Origin: Wenzhouxiangellaceae bacterium
Lineage (GTDB): Bacteria > Pseudomonadota > Gammaproteobacteria > Xanthomonadales > Wenzhouxiangellaceae
NCBI GenBank assembly: GCA_023258355.1
Contig: JALQZL010000019.1
Location: 1-12,419 of the forward strand
Length of the DNA stretch: 12,419 bases
Direction of reading: 5' to 3'
In this document: in pieces, positions 1 through 7,187 of the stretch
Numbering within the stretch: position 1 is the stretch's first letter
Layout of the letters: each line of letters opens with the position of its first letter
Position numbers and translations under genes: made by a program
Notes under the pieces: model-generated
The model's input: the letters and a program-made list of their open reading frames with translations, nothing else
Database searches by the model: none
What the model was told of the DNA's origin: nothing

Positions 1-1141
1 CATCCACCAAAGTATCCCAGAAATGATGCGCGCCCTCTTGCCATGGGATCAACAGATTCTTGGTGAGATAGGAGGCGACCACCATGCGCACGCGATTGTG
101 CATCCACCCTGTCTGCCATAGCTGACGCATGCCAGCATCAACCATTGGCACACCAGTCTCGCCCCGTTTCCATGCCGTCAGATCATCTCGATAGTCATTT
201 GGGGAGCGCCATGGAAATTTTTCAAACGCTGGCTTTAAGGGTCGGTCTGATAAATGTGGAAAATGAAATAACAGATAATGCGAAAACTCCCGCCAAACCA
301 GCTCACGAACGAAAGACAAGGCACCTGCCCCACTGGGAATCTCACCGGAGGGTTCTAAGGCGCGAACCACCTGCCCCACTGACAACTCTCCAAAGTGAAG
401 GTATGGCGACAGGGCTGAGGTGCCATCGTGATCAGGCCGATTCCTCAACGCTTCATAATCTTGAACATTTGCAGAGGCAAATTGATCCAAACGCGCCATC
501 CCACCTTCAATGCCAGGCTCCCAATGATGGGTGAGCTTGGTTGTCCAGTCATGAATTGGTGCCAGTGACTGGGGTGTGCACTGAGACAATCCACTGCTTT
601 TTTTCGGTGAAGACAGTACGCCAGGCGCCTCAAGCTTTTGCGGAGCAGACCAACAACTTTGAAAATTCTTCCAATAAGGTGTAAAGACAAGATAAGGCGT
701 CCCATCTTTCTTTAGCATTTCCCATGGCTCTCGAAGCACGTGTGCCTGAAAACTCTTCACCCGAAGATTAGGCGCTGATGGCAAGTTTGAGAAATGGTGC
801 TTAATGGCTTTGTCGGATTCAACGCCTGCTGGGTCGTAAAGCCGATTCCAATAAAGGCCCGTCGCTGAGTAAGCTTCAACCAAGGAGGTCAGCACCGATG
901 TGGTGTCTCCTTGGTAGACCTCCAGCCGACAGCCCTTCGCTTCTAATGCCTTGGCAAGTGATTCCAGCGATTGTGCCAGCCACCACCTGGATGCCTCACC
1001 CAACGGCCAAGCACCCTCTCGGGCAGGATCATCGATGTAAACACAGACTGCTGAATCATGCTCGGCAGCTTCAACCAGTGCAGGATGATCGATGAGACGA
1101 AGATCCCGTCGCAACCAAACAATGGCAGTTCCTGAAGACAT
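1..1141 (-). CDS. phr: Deoxyribodipyrimidine photolyase (partial, C-terminus beyond window)
   Basis: Flavoenzyme that uses blue or near-UV light to split cyclobutane pyrimidine dimers in DNA. The reading frame starts at ATG 1141 and stays open for 380 residues to the window edge. The N-terminus has the photolyase alpha/beta antenna-domain signature (VWLRRDLRLIDHP, residues 8-20). GEASRWWL follows at 48-55, then VFTPYW at 152-157. The FAD-binding helical domain shows SPYLHFGELS (245-254), FVRELVWREF (277-286) and TGVPMVDAGMRQL followed by TGWMHNRVRM (329-353). Glu280 and Trp283 align with the E. coli dimer-contacting Glu274 and Trp277. Trp311 and Trp367 match two tryptophans of the electron-transfer triad. 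The third, expected in a GWQW motif, lies just outside, so roughly 90-100 residues are missing. It starts 5 bases after the purF stop, so co-transcription is likely. Whether it is class I or class III, and which antenna it binds (folate or deazaflavin), cannot be settled here. Confidence 0.95.
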   Translation of the reverse strand, partial: MSSGTAIVWLRRDLRLIDHPALVEAAEHDSAVCVYIDDPAREGAWPLGEASRWWLAQSLESLAKALEAKGCRLEVYQGDTTSVLTSLVEAYSATGLYWNRLYDPAGVESDKAIKHHFSNLPSAPNLRVKSFQAHVLREPWEMLKKDGTPYLVFTPYWKNFQSCWSAPQKLEAPGVLSSPKKSSGLSQCTPQSLAPIHDWTTKLTHHWEPGIEGGMARLDQFASANVQDYEALRNRPDHDGTSALSPYLHFGELSVGQVVRALEPSGEIPSGAGALSFVRELVWREFSHYLLFHFPHLSDRPLKPAFEKFPWRSPNDYRDDLTAWKRGETGVPMVDAGMRQLWQTGWMHNRVRMVVASYLTKNLLIPWQEGAHHFWDTLVD

Positions 1142-1146
1142 GCAGC

Positions 1147-2640
1147 CTAGGCCTGATGCCGGCGCTGTTGTCGCGCATGATCTGAGCGACGTTGCTCCAA
1201 CTCATCAAGATACCCATCCTCTAGCCCAGTCACATACTGGCCCGAGAAGCAAGAGCTATCGAATCCTGCCAACCTTGTGTTATTGCCTAAGCAGGCTTGC
1301 TCCATTGCCGCAAGGTCTTGATAGATCAACCGATCAGCACCAATCAACTCTCGGATTTGCTCCACGCTTCGATTTGAGGCGACCAGCTCAGAGGCTGCCG
1401 GCATATCAATGCCATAAACGTTGGGATAGCGCACAGGCGGTGAGGCTGAGGCCAAATACACTTTTCTTGCCCCGGCGTCACGAGCCATTTGCACGATTTG
1501 GGTTGACGTTGTTCCACGCACAATTGAATCATCCACTAACAACACATTCTTATTGCGAAGTTCTAACGGGATGGTGTTGAGCTTACGTCGGACAGAACGC
1601 GCTCTTGCCTCTTGCCCAGGCATGATGAATGTTCGGCCAATATATCGGTTCTTAATTAAACCCTCACGGTATTTCACATTCAGTTTCTGGGACAGTGGCA
1701 AAGATGCTGTCCGACTGGTATCGGGGACCGGAATCACTGCATCAATATCATGGTCAGGCCACTCTGCCAAAATCTTGTCAGCCAACGCCTCACCCATTCG
1801 CAACCGCGCCTTATAGACAGACAAATCATCAATCAGTGATTCTGGTCGAGCGAAGTAGACAAATTCGAACATGCAAGGCGTGTGCGGCTGTGCCCACTGA
1901 CTGACATGACGATGAATCTGTCCCTCAAGATCAATCAAGATACTTTCGCCTGGTGCCAGATCATCGATGAGGTCGAACTCAAGAATATCGAGCGCCACAG
2001 ACTCAGAGGCGACCATGTACTCCATTCCCTGCGGACCCTCTCTGCCGCCGATCACCGCTGGCCGAATACCGTGCAAATCACGAAATGCCAGTAAACCCAC
2101 CCCAGCAATCAGAGCGACGGCGGCATAAGCGCCCCGAACACGCTGGTGCACACCATCGACGGCTCGAAATAATGACTGAGGGTCAATGCCACCCAACGGC
2201 TTTCCTTGCCCAACTTGCATCGACAATTCATGGGCCAAGCAGTTGAGTAATACTTCGGAATCTGATTCGGTGTTGATATGACGTCTATCGCGCGCGAAGA
2301 GCTCGCGGCTAAGTGCGTCTGAGTTAATGAGATTGCCATTGTGGCCAAGGGCGATCCCGAATGGCGCATTCACATACATCGGCTGCGCCTCATCGGGTTG
2401 ATCACAGCCTGCCGTTGGATAACGGACATGGCCAATGCCAATGTGCCCTGTTAGGTTAGCAACAGACTCCTCGACGAAAACATCTTTGACCAACCCCAAC
2501 CCTCGTGCAGAACGCATACGCCCCTCATCGAGCGTTGTCATACCTGCTGCATCTTGGCCTCGATGCTGCAATACCGTCATGGCATCGTAGAGTCGGGCCG
2601 CCACTGGCGCTTGTCCAAATATTCCAACGATGCCACACAT
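1147..2640 (-). CDS. purF: Amidophosphoribosyltransferase (glutamine PRPP amidotransferase)
   Basis: Catalyses the committed step of purine synthesis, converting PRPP and glutamine to 5-phosphoribosylamine. The 497-residue protein matches the family length of about 500. It begins MCGIVGIFG, so removal of Met exposes the catalytic Cys of the N-terminal Ntn-hydrolase glutaminase domain. QHRGQD (25-30) and GHNGNL (99-104) are glutaminase motifs. The phosphoribosyltransferase half has PVPDTSR (304-310) and the PRPP-binding loop VLLVDDSIVRGTT (366-378). The start is fixed by the need for Cys2. A GGAGG Shine-Dalgarno lies at 2652-2656, inside the end of cvpA. The gene sits 6 bases after cvpA, the standard cvpA-purF pairing of gammaproteobacteria. 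No PurR-type operator can be recognised because there is no real spacer. Downstream is a photolyase gene, where Pseudomonas usually has a sulfhydrylase gene (metZ). Confidence 0.98.
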   Translation of the reverse strand: MCGIVGIFGQAPVAARLYDAMTVLQHRGQDAAGMTTLDEGRMRSARGLGLVKDVFVEESVANLTGHIGIGHVRYPTAGCDQPDEAQPMYVNAPFGIALGHNGNLINSDALSRELFARDRRHINTESDSEVLLNCLAHELSMQVGQGKPLGGIDPQSLFRAVDGVHQRVRGAYAAVALIAGVGLLAFRDLHGIRPAVIGGREGPQGMEYMVASESVALDILEFDLIDDLAPGESILIDLEGQIHRHVSQWAQPHTPCMFEFVYFARPESLIDDLSVYKARLRMGEALADKILAEWPDHDIDAVIPVPDTSRTASLPLSQKLNVKYREGLIKNRYIGRTFIMPGQEARARSVRRKLNTIPLELRNKNVLLVDDSIVRGTTSTQIVQMARDAGARKVYLASASPPVRYPNVYGIDMPAASELVASNRSVEQIRELIGADRLIYQDLAAMEQACLGNNTRLAGFDSSCFSGQYVTGLEDGYLDELEQRRSDHARQQRRHQA

Positions 2641-2646
2641 GGGCGT

Positions 2647-3162
2647 CTAGACCTCCATCCCCTGAACACGTAACAGCTGCTCCCGCAGCCCCGGTGGCAA
2701 CTCTTCAATTGCCCGCTCTGCCATTGTCTCAAAATAAGGTAGCAAGCGAGACTCTTCCCACCAAGGGTCATTGGGAAAAGGTGTGAGGCCTGCCAAGATA
2801 ACCGCCATCACCAGAATGGCAATTCCTCTCGCCAATCCAAACAAAGCACCCAATAACCGATCAGTGCCTGACAAGCCGGTGTGCTTGACCAATTGACCGA
2901 CCAACACACCCAAAAGTGATCCGATGATCAAGATGCCGATGAAGACCAGCAAAAACCCAGCAATCACGCGTATCGAGGGTGTTTCAATCCAAGTCTCAAG
3001 ACGAAAAGCCATCACGTCAGAAAAACGGAAGGCCAAGACACCAGCGACGACCCAAGTGGCCAATGAGAAGGCCTCGCGCACGAACCCGCGAAACAAAGCC
3101 ACTACCACCGACAAACCCAAGATCGCCACGATCACCCAATCAGCGTGTGCCAATGTGCTCAT
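2647..3162 (-). CDS. cvpA: CvpA family inner-membrane protein
   Basis: CvpA was named for a role in colicin V production. Its molecular function is still unclear, and the family has been linked to envelope stress tolerance. The 171-residue protein has four likely membrane helices, at about residues 9-25, 32-48, 64-90 and 102-126. It carries the family motifs FRGFVREAFSL (24-34) and GTDRLLGALFGLARG (99-113). The C-terminal tail after residue 130 is charged, contains WWEESRLLPYFE (134-145), and lies outside the membrane. The ATG overlaps the stop codon of the SPOR gene as ATGA (3159-3162), which points to translational coupling. The following purF gene starts 6 bases after its stop. Length and position are typical of the family. 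Confidence 0.95.
   Translation of the reverse strand: MSTLAHADWVIVAILGLSVVVALFRGFVREAFSLATWVVAGVLAFRFSDVMAFRLETWIETPSIRVIAGFLLVFIGILIIGSLLGVLVGQLVKHTGLSGTDRLLGALFGLARGIAILVMAVILAGLTPFPNDPWWEESRLLPYFETMAERAIEELPPGLREQLLRVQGMEV
2652..2656 (-). promoter_or_regulatory. Ribosome-binding site of purF inside the cvpA 3' end
   Basis: GGAGG on the minus strand lies in the last codons of cvpA, 11 bases before the purF ATG at 2638-2640. The sequence is a perfect core match, but the spacing is rather long. Confidence 0.55.
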
Positions 3163-4112
3163 GGCTGAGACACCACGATGCCTTGGAGATTGGCATCCTC
3201 ACGCAAGCGGATTAGCAAGGCTTCTGCTTCCTCACGCGTCTCAACGGTGCCCACACGAACCCGCCAAATGGTGCGTTCCCCCACCGGCTCATCAAATGAA
3301 AAGACACTAAATCCTGCGCTTTGGAGTTGGTTTTTTAATCGCTCAGCGTTGTCTGGGTTCGTAAATGATCCCACTTGAACAGCAAATCCTGGCGAAATGG
3401 CCTCAGTATCGGCACCACTTGGTGATCTCACCACGGGTGCGACGCCGCGAATGGCTGCATCAATCTCAGCCCGGGCAGCCTCGGCGGCCAACTCGTCAGG
3501 GAATGGACCAGTATTGATTCGAAATAGCTCAGATTCCCCCCGAACGATCCGCTCAATATAGGCCCGATAACCCACAGCCTCCAGATCTGATACAACAGAC
3601 TCAGCCGTTTCCAAAACACCAAAACTGGCCACTTGCACACGCCAAACAGAAGGCCAATCAGGCCCCGCAACCTCGATAGTTTCGGTGCTTGAGGAGCGGG
3701 TCGGTGTCTCAGTCGACTCTTCGGATGCCGAGGGCGCCGGTGTCTGTGATGCAGCAACACTTGACGCCTCGGTGATGGGAACACGCTCAGCCTCCGTCTC
3801 CTCAGCCACCACATTATCCGCACGCGCTTCAGGCTCGACATCAATCACAGATTCTGGGATGTTGACGGGATCAGATAGGCTATCTAGCTCCTCCCTTTGA
3901 TCGGTTTCATCATCGCTTAACCGGGTCACCTCAGGATTGAGAGGCAGTCGACGAATTTCTTGATTGGCCATCGGAGACTGCGGCATATCAGGATCCATGG
4001 TGCGCTCTAATCGGGGATCTGCGGGTTCATCAAACAGCATGGGCACAAAGATGATCGCCAAGGCAATCACGAGTGCCGCACCAATGAGGCGTTGTTTTAA
4101 GACTTCATCCAT
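3159..4112 (-). CDS. dedD: DedD-like cell-division protein with two SPOR domains
   Basis: SPOR domains bind glycan strands stripped of stem peptides at division sites, and DedD is a non-essential septal protein. Residues 1-8 are cytoplasmic and 9-27 form one membrane anchor (LIGAALVIALAIIFVPMLF). Residues 28-150 are an acidic, Pro/Ser/Thr/Glu-rich periplasmic linker. Two SPOR domains follow. The first is at about 156-229, opening WRVQVASFG and containing LFRINTGPF. The second is at about 242-316, opening FAVQVGSFT and containing WRVRVGTV. E. coli DedD is about 220 residues with one SPOR domain, so this 317-residue protein is longer by a domain. It lies between folC and cvpA, the usual dedD position. 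A GAGGAG Shine-Dalgarno at 4123-4128 overlaps the end of folC. The family call is firm, while septal localisation is inferred. Confidence 0.92.
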   Translation of the reverse strand: MDEVLKQRLIGAALVIALAIIFVPMLFDEPADPRLERTMDPDMPQSPMANQEIRRLPLNPEVTRLSDDETDQREELDSLSDPVNIPESVIDVEPEARADNVVAEETEAERVPITEASSVAASQTPAPSASEESTETPTRSSSTETIEVAGPDWPSVWRVQVASFGVLETAESVVSDLEAVGYRAYIERIVRGESELFRINTGPFPDELAAEAARAEIDAAIRGVAPVVRSPSGADTEAISPGFAVQVGSFTNPDNAERLKNQLQSAGFSVFSFDEPVGERTIWRVRVGTVETREEAEALLIRLREDANLQGIVVSQP

Positions 4113-4119
4113 CGGTGAA

Positions 4120-5424
4120 TCACTCCTCTTCTATCCATCGTGACCTCACTTCACCTATCACGTGAAATGAGCCAAATATAACCACGCGGTCTTGCGGTGT
4201 TGCATGGTCTAAGGCGCGGTCGAGTGCCACTGGGATCGATTTTAACGCTTCTATGGGTTTATGGACACCGCAATTTTCAAGCCGTTTTTGAATCTGAGTC
4301 GCTGTTTGACCACGCGGACCATCTAAATCCCCGATAAACCAGTGATCGACCGCCTGATTCATAGCCAAAGCGATCCCCTCCACATCTTTGTCTACCAACG
4401 ATGAGAAAACAGCCAGCGTTCTTGACCCCGAACCACCCGTCGGTTTCTGGCTGCGTAGCGTCTGAGCCAGCGCCTGTGCACCATCCGGATTGTGTGCCAC
4501 ATCTAAAATAACCACAGGCCTTGTTTGAACCTGCTCAAATCGGCCAGGGACACACGCCTTTATCAAACCAAGACTCAAGCAATCCTCTGTCCACGATATG
4601 TCTGGAAACGCAGACATGATCGCCAGCACAGCGCAGGCCGCATTGGCTTTTTGGTAACTCCCCAATAATTGGGGCGCCGGCAGATGAAAACCAGCGCCAT
4701 CAGCGCATGCCAAATACCAACCATTTGATGGATCAGCCTCAGAATCAGTGATCCAAAAATCACGACCAATGCGGCAGCTTCTGGCCTGACTTTCGGTCAA
4801 GATCTCCTCAAGGTCGCCTGGCCAATCTTGCTCGCCAACAATGATGGGCTTTTGAGCGCGCGCAATACCGAGTTTCTCGCGCCCGATATGGCTTCGAGTG
4901 GGTCCCAACCAATCTGTGTGGTCGAGACCGATGGATGTGATCACGGCCACATCAGGTGAGATGACATTGACCGCATCCAAGCGACCACCCAATCCCACCT
5001 CCAAAATAAGGAGCTCTGGTTTGATTTTCGCCGCAATCACCCAAGCCGCCAACGTCACATGCTCAAACCATGACAAGGCGATATCCTCTCGCGCTGTCTC
5101 CACAGATTCAAGGGCATCCAGCCATTCGCTCGATGGTGCCATTTGGCCATCGAGCCTCAAGCGTTCGTTGAATTGCACGAGGTGCGGTGAGGTATAAGCA
5201 GCTGTCCTGAGTCCGGCAGCTTGCCCGATGGCTTCACAAAACGCCACGGTTGACCCTTTGCCATTGGTACCACCCACCGTGATGATGCGGGTATCGGACC
5301 ACACATCACGATCAAACAACCGCGCATAGACCGCTGAAACGCGTGTCAAGCCTAAGTCGATTCTTGACTGAGGCGCACGCTTTTCGAGCTCGGAAAGAAA
5401 GGAATCGAGTGTTGGGTTACTCAA
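4120..5424 (-). CDS. folC: Bifunctional folylpolyglutamate synthase / dihydrofolate synthase
   Basis: Joins glutamate to dihydropteroate to make dihydrofolate, and extends the polyglutamate tail of reduced folates. The 434-residue protein belongs to the Mur-ligase-like ATP-dependent family. The P-loop is GGTNGKGSTVAF (51-62). EVGLGGRLDAVN, the DHTDWLG stretch and the C-terminal-domain DVAHNPDGAQAL motif are all present in order. The most likely start is TTG at 5422-5424, since the frame reads back only to the accD stop and contains no ATG that works. The N-terminus SNPTLDSFLSELEKR followed by IDLGLTRV fits known FolC starts. A GGGG element at 5430-5433 may serve as a weak ribosome-binding site, separated by five of the T residues. 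The gene follows accD by 15 bases, and its last codons (GAG GAG TGA) hold the Shine-Dalgarno of the next gene. Confidence 0.95.
   Translation of the reverse strand: MSNPTLDSFLSELEKRAPQSRIDLGLTRVSAVYARLFDRDVWSDTRIITVGGTNGKGSTVAFCEAIGQAAGLRTAAYTSPHLVQFNERLRLDGQMAPSSEWLDALESVETAREDIALSWFEHVTLAAWVIAAKIKPELLILEVGLGGRLDAVNVISPDVAVITSIGLDHTDWLGPTRSHIGREKLGIARAQKPIIVGEQDWPGDLEEILTESQARSCRIGRDFWITDSEADPSNGWYLACADGAGFHLPAPQLLGSYQKANAACAVLAIMSAFPDISWTEDCLSLGLIKACVPGRFEQVQTRPVVILDVAHNPDGAQALAQTLRSQKPTGGSGSRTLAVFSSLVDKDVEGIALAMNQAVDHWFIGDLDGPRGQTATQIQKRLENCGVHKPIEALKSIPVALDRALDHATPQDRVVIFGSFHVIGEVRSRWIEEE
4123..4128 (-). promoter_or_regulatory. Ribosome-binding site of dedD inside the folC 3' end
   Basis: GAGGAG forms the last two sense codons of folC (Glu-Glu) and stands 10 bases before the dedD ATG at 4110-4112. 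It is the strongest Shine-Dalgarno I see in the window, and it links folC termination with dedD initiation. Confidence 0.65.
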
Positions 5425-5435
5425 AAAAACCCCAT
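5422..5435 (-). promoter_or_regulatory. folC translation-start region with TTG start and seven-T run
   Basis: On the minus strand the 15-base accD-folC spacer holds an ATG at 5433-5435, GGGG at 5430-5433 and seven T residues at 5423-5429. These run into the TTG start codon of folC at 5422-5424. The ATG is out of frame with folC and ends after four codons at a TGA. One extra T would put that ATG in frame with folC. The GGGG is the only Shine-Dalgarno-like element. That TTG is the true start is inferred from N-terminal similarity and spacing. Confidence 0.6.
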
Positions 5436-5439
5436 TGTT

Positions 5440-6336
5440 CTAGGGCATTGACTGATCAGGGAGGGACGAGTCATCGGGAACTGAGTCACCATGCATTAGC
5501 ATCTTTAACAGCCCACCGATCCGATCGCGCATTTCTCGACGATCCATGATTTGATCGAGCGCGCCCTTTTCTACCAAAAACTCAGCTCTTTGGAAGCCCT
5601 CAGGTAAGGTCTCACGGACTGTCTGCTCGATCACTCGTGGCCCTGCAAAACCAATCAGTGCGTTGGGCTCGGCAATATTGATATCGCCCAACATCCCCAG
5701 ACTGGCCGAGACGCCCCCCATGGTCGGATGAGTGAGTACCGAGATGTAAGGTAATCCAGCCTCTGCCAACTTGGCCAAAGCAGCCGCTGTCTTAGACATT
5801 TGGAGAAGAGAAAATAAGCCTTCTTGCATTCGAGCACCCCCTGATGCTGAAAAACACACCAGTGGTCTTTGCTCAGCCAAGCATGCATCCACTGCTTGGA
5901 CAAATCGCTCTCCCACAACGCTCCCCATAGACCCGCCCATAAATCGAAAATCGAAGGCAACGGCCACGATGGGTTGTTGCAGAAGACTGCCTTTGATCGC
6001 TACCAACGCATCTTTCTCGCCGGTGTCTTTTTGAGCGCTCGACAACCGCTCCTTATAACGACGTGAATCTTTAAATTTGAGTGGATCCAACGGTGAAATC
6101 TCTGCGCCGATTTCCTGCTGACCCTGTGCGTCTAAAAATGCCTGCAAGCGCGCACGTCCGGTGAGCGGCATGTGATGATCACACTTCGGACAAACCCAAA
6201 GGCTTCTCTCAAGTTCTGGTTGATACAGCACCGCGTCACAGGCACTGCATTTGGTCCACAAACCATCAGGCACCTTTCTGGTTTTGTTGCCTTGCGTGCG
6301 AATTCTTGAGGGCATCAACTTTTGAAACCAATTCAT
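5440..6336 (-). CDS. accD: Acetyl-CoA carboxylase carboxyltransferase subunit beta
   Basis: With AccA it forms the carboxyltransferase that moves the carboxyl group from carboxybiotin to acetyl-CoA, giving malonyl-CoA for fatty-acid synthesis. The 298-residue protein is close to the 304 of E. coli. A four-Cys zinc ribbon is visible at Cys30, Cys33, Cys49 and Cys52. The crotonase-fold core shows CFSASGGARMQEG (161-173), HPTMGGVSASLGMLGDIN (203-220) and, beyond it, GFAGPRVIEQTVRE. ATG 6336 lies 3 bases after the trpA stop, with a GGA upstream at a usable distance. In E. coli the zinc-finger region also binds the subunit mRNAs as feedback control. The same ribbon is present here, but such regulation is only inferred. 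Confidence 0.98.
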   Translation of the reverse strand: MNWFQKLMPSRIRTQGNKTRKVPDGLWTKCSACDAVLYQPELERSLWVCPKCDHHMPLTGRARLQAFLDAQGQQEIGAEISPLDPLKFKDSRRYKERLSSAQKDTGEKDALVAIKGSLLQQPIVAVAFDFRFMGGSMGSVVGERFVQAVDACLAEQRPLVCFSASGGARMQEGLFSLLQMSKTAAALAKLAEAGLPYISVLTHPTMGGVSASLGMLGDINIAEPNALIGFAGPRVIEQTVRETLPEGFQRAEFLVEKGALDQIMDRREMRDRIGGLLKMLMHGDSVPDDSSLPDQSMP

Positions 6337-6339
6337 TGT

Positions 6340-7187
6340 TTATCCATTCACTGCTTCACTCATATCGCTGCGTGCGGCATCCATGGCTTTTTTGATGGGC
6401 CCTAAATACTCGCTGGTGGCTGAGACGGCATCAGCCACACTCTCGCATAACTCAAGTTGAGAGACTAACGCAGAACCAATCACAACAGCATCTGCCACTC
6501 TCGAGACTTCAGCCGCTTGTTGTGGTTCTCTGATACCAAAACCGACGGCCACTGGGAGATCAATGTGTTCCCGTATCCGACTGACCATCGGCGCCAAGCT
6601 ATCTATTTGCAATGTGGCTGCCCCTGTCACACCGGTGAGTGAAACGTAGTACACAAACCCGCCCGCTAACTCAGCGGCTCTCGCCAGTCGGCTGTCGGTG
6701 GTGGTGGGCGCGACCAAGAAGATCTGGTGGAGCCCTGCTGAGGCCAAAGCACTTTGCAAGGTCACCGCCTCGTCAGCGGGACAGTCAACAATCAACAAGG
6801 CGTCCACACCCGCTGTTGCGGCATCTTTGGCAAACCGATCGATGCCATAGCGTTCAATCGGATTGGTGTACCCCATCAAAATAATCGGCGTTTCTTGGTC
6901 TGTCTGTCTGAACTTGGCCACCATGCCGAGCACCTCAACCAAACCCACGCCATGCTCAAGGGCACGCTCACAGGCTTTTGAATGACAGGCCCATCAGCCA
7001 TCACATCAGAAAATGGCATCCCCAGCTCGAGCATGTCAGCGCCTGCCGCCACCGCAGCGCTTAAAATTTCGACCGTGGCATCGGGGTGCGGGTGGCCTGC
7101 GGTGACATAGGGAACCAAGGCGCTGCGATTAGATGCCATCACAGCTGCCATGCGGGCATCAATTCGATTGGGTGAGGTCGGCGTCAT
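6340..7187 (-). CDS. trpA: Tryptophan synthase alpha chain, interrupted by a one-base frameshift
   Basis: The alpha subunit cleaves indole-3-glycerol phosphate to indole, which passes to TrpB. ATG 7187 overlaps the trpB stop as ATGA (7184-7187). Residues 1-71 read normally, with catalytic Glu54 in LELGMPFSD and Asp65 in MADGPVIQ. After Gln-Lys (codon 71, 6975-6977) the frame departs and would stop at 6876. Re-reading the G at 6975, or adding one G there, restores ACERALEHGVGLVEVLGM and the rest of a normal TrpA. That part includes GYTNPIERYG, APTTTDSRL, VYYVSLTGVTG and GFGIREPQQA, ending at TAA 6340-6342. The repaired protein would have 282 residues, near the family norm of about 270. With everything else conserved, a sequencing or assembly error or a very recent mutation is likelier than old decay. 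As given, the gene would make only a 103-residue fragment. Confidence 0.93.
6971..6980 (-). other. Frameshift site in trpA
   Basis: The minus-strand bases here read CAAAAGCCTG. The family needs Gln-Lys-Ala-Cys-Glu-Arg, which would read CAA AAG GCC TGT, so one G (a C on the plus strand) is missing beside 6975. The four A residues followed by G would allow the Lys tRNA to slip back one base (AAG to AAA) and re-enter the correct frame. I see no heptameric slippery site of the X XXY YYZ kind and no strong stimulating Shine-Dalgarno upstream. Confidence 0.85.

Noticed and set aside
145..534. Open frame of 129 codons on the plus strand, and one of 86 codons on the minus strand (445-705), in the left end
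   Set aside because: Both overlap the continuous photolyase frame, whose motifs match the family along its whole length.
1092..1580. Open frame of 162 codons on the plus strand opposite purF
   Set aside because: It is fully antisense to well-conserved purF and phr, and the protein has no recognisable domain and a composition typical of a shadow frame.
5421..5445. Possible intrinsic terminator after accD (CCC, short loop, GGGG, then seven T)
   Set aside because: The stem would be only about three base pairs with a nine-base loop, and the T run is immediately the folC start. It is too weak to call.
6971..6980. Programmed -1 frameshift in trpA as a regulated event
   Set aside because: Only an A AAG tetramer is present, without an X XXY YYZ heptamer, an evident upstream Shine-Dalgarno stimulator or a clear downstream hairpin. 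An error or recent mutation is simpler, so I report it as a frameshift only.
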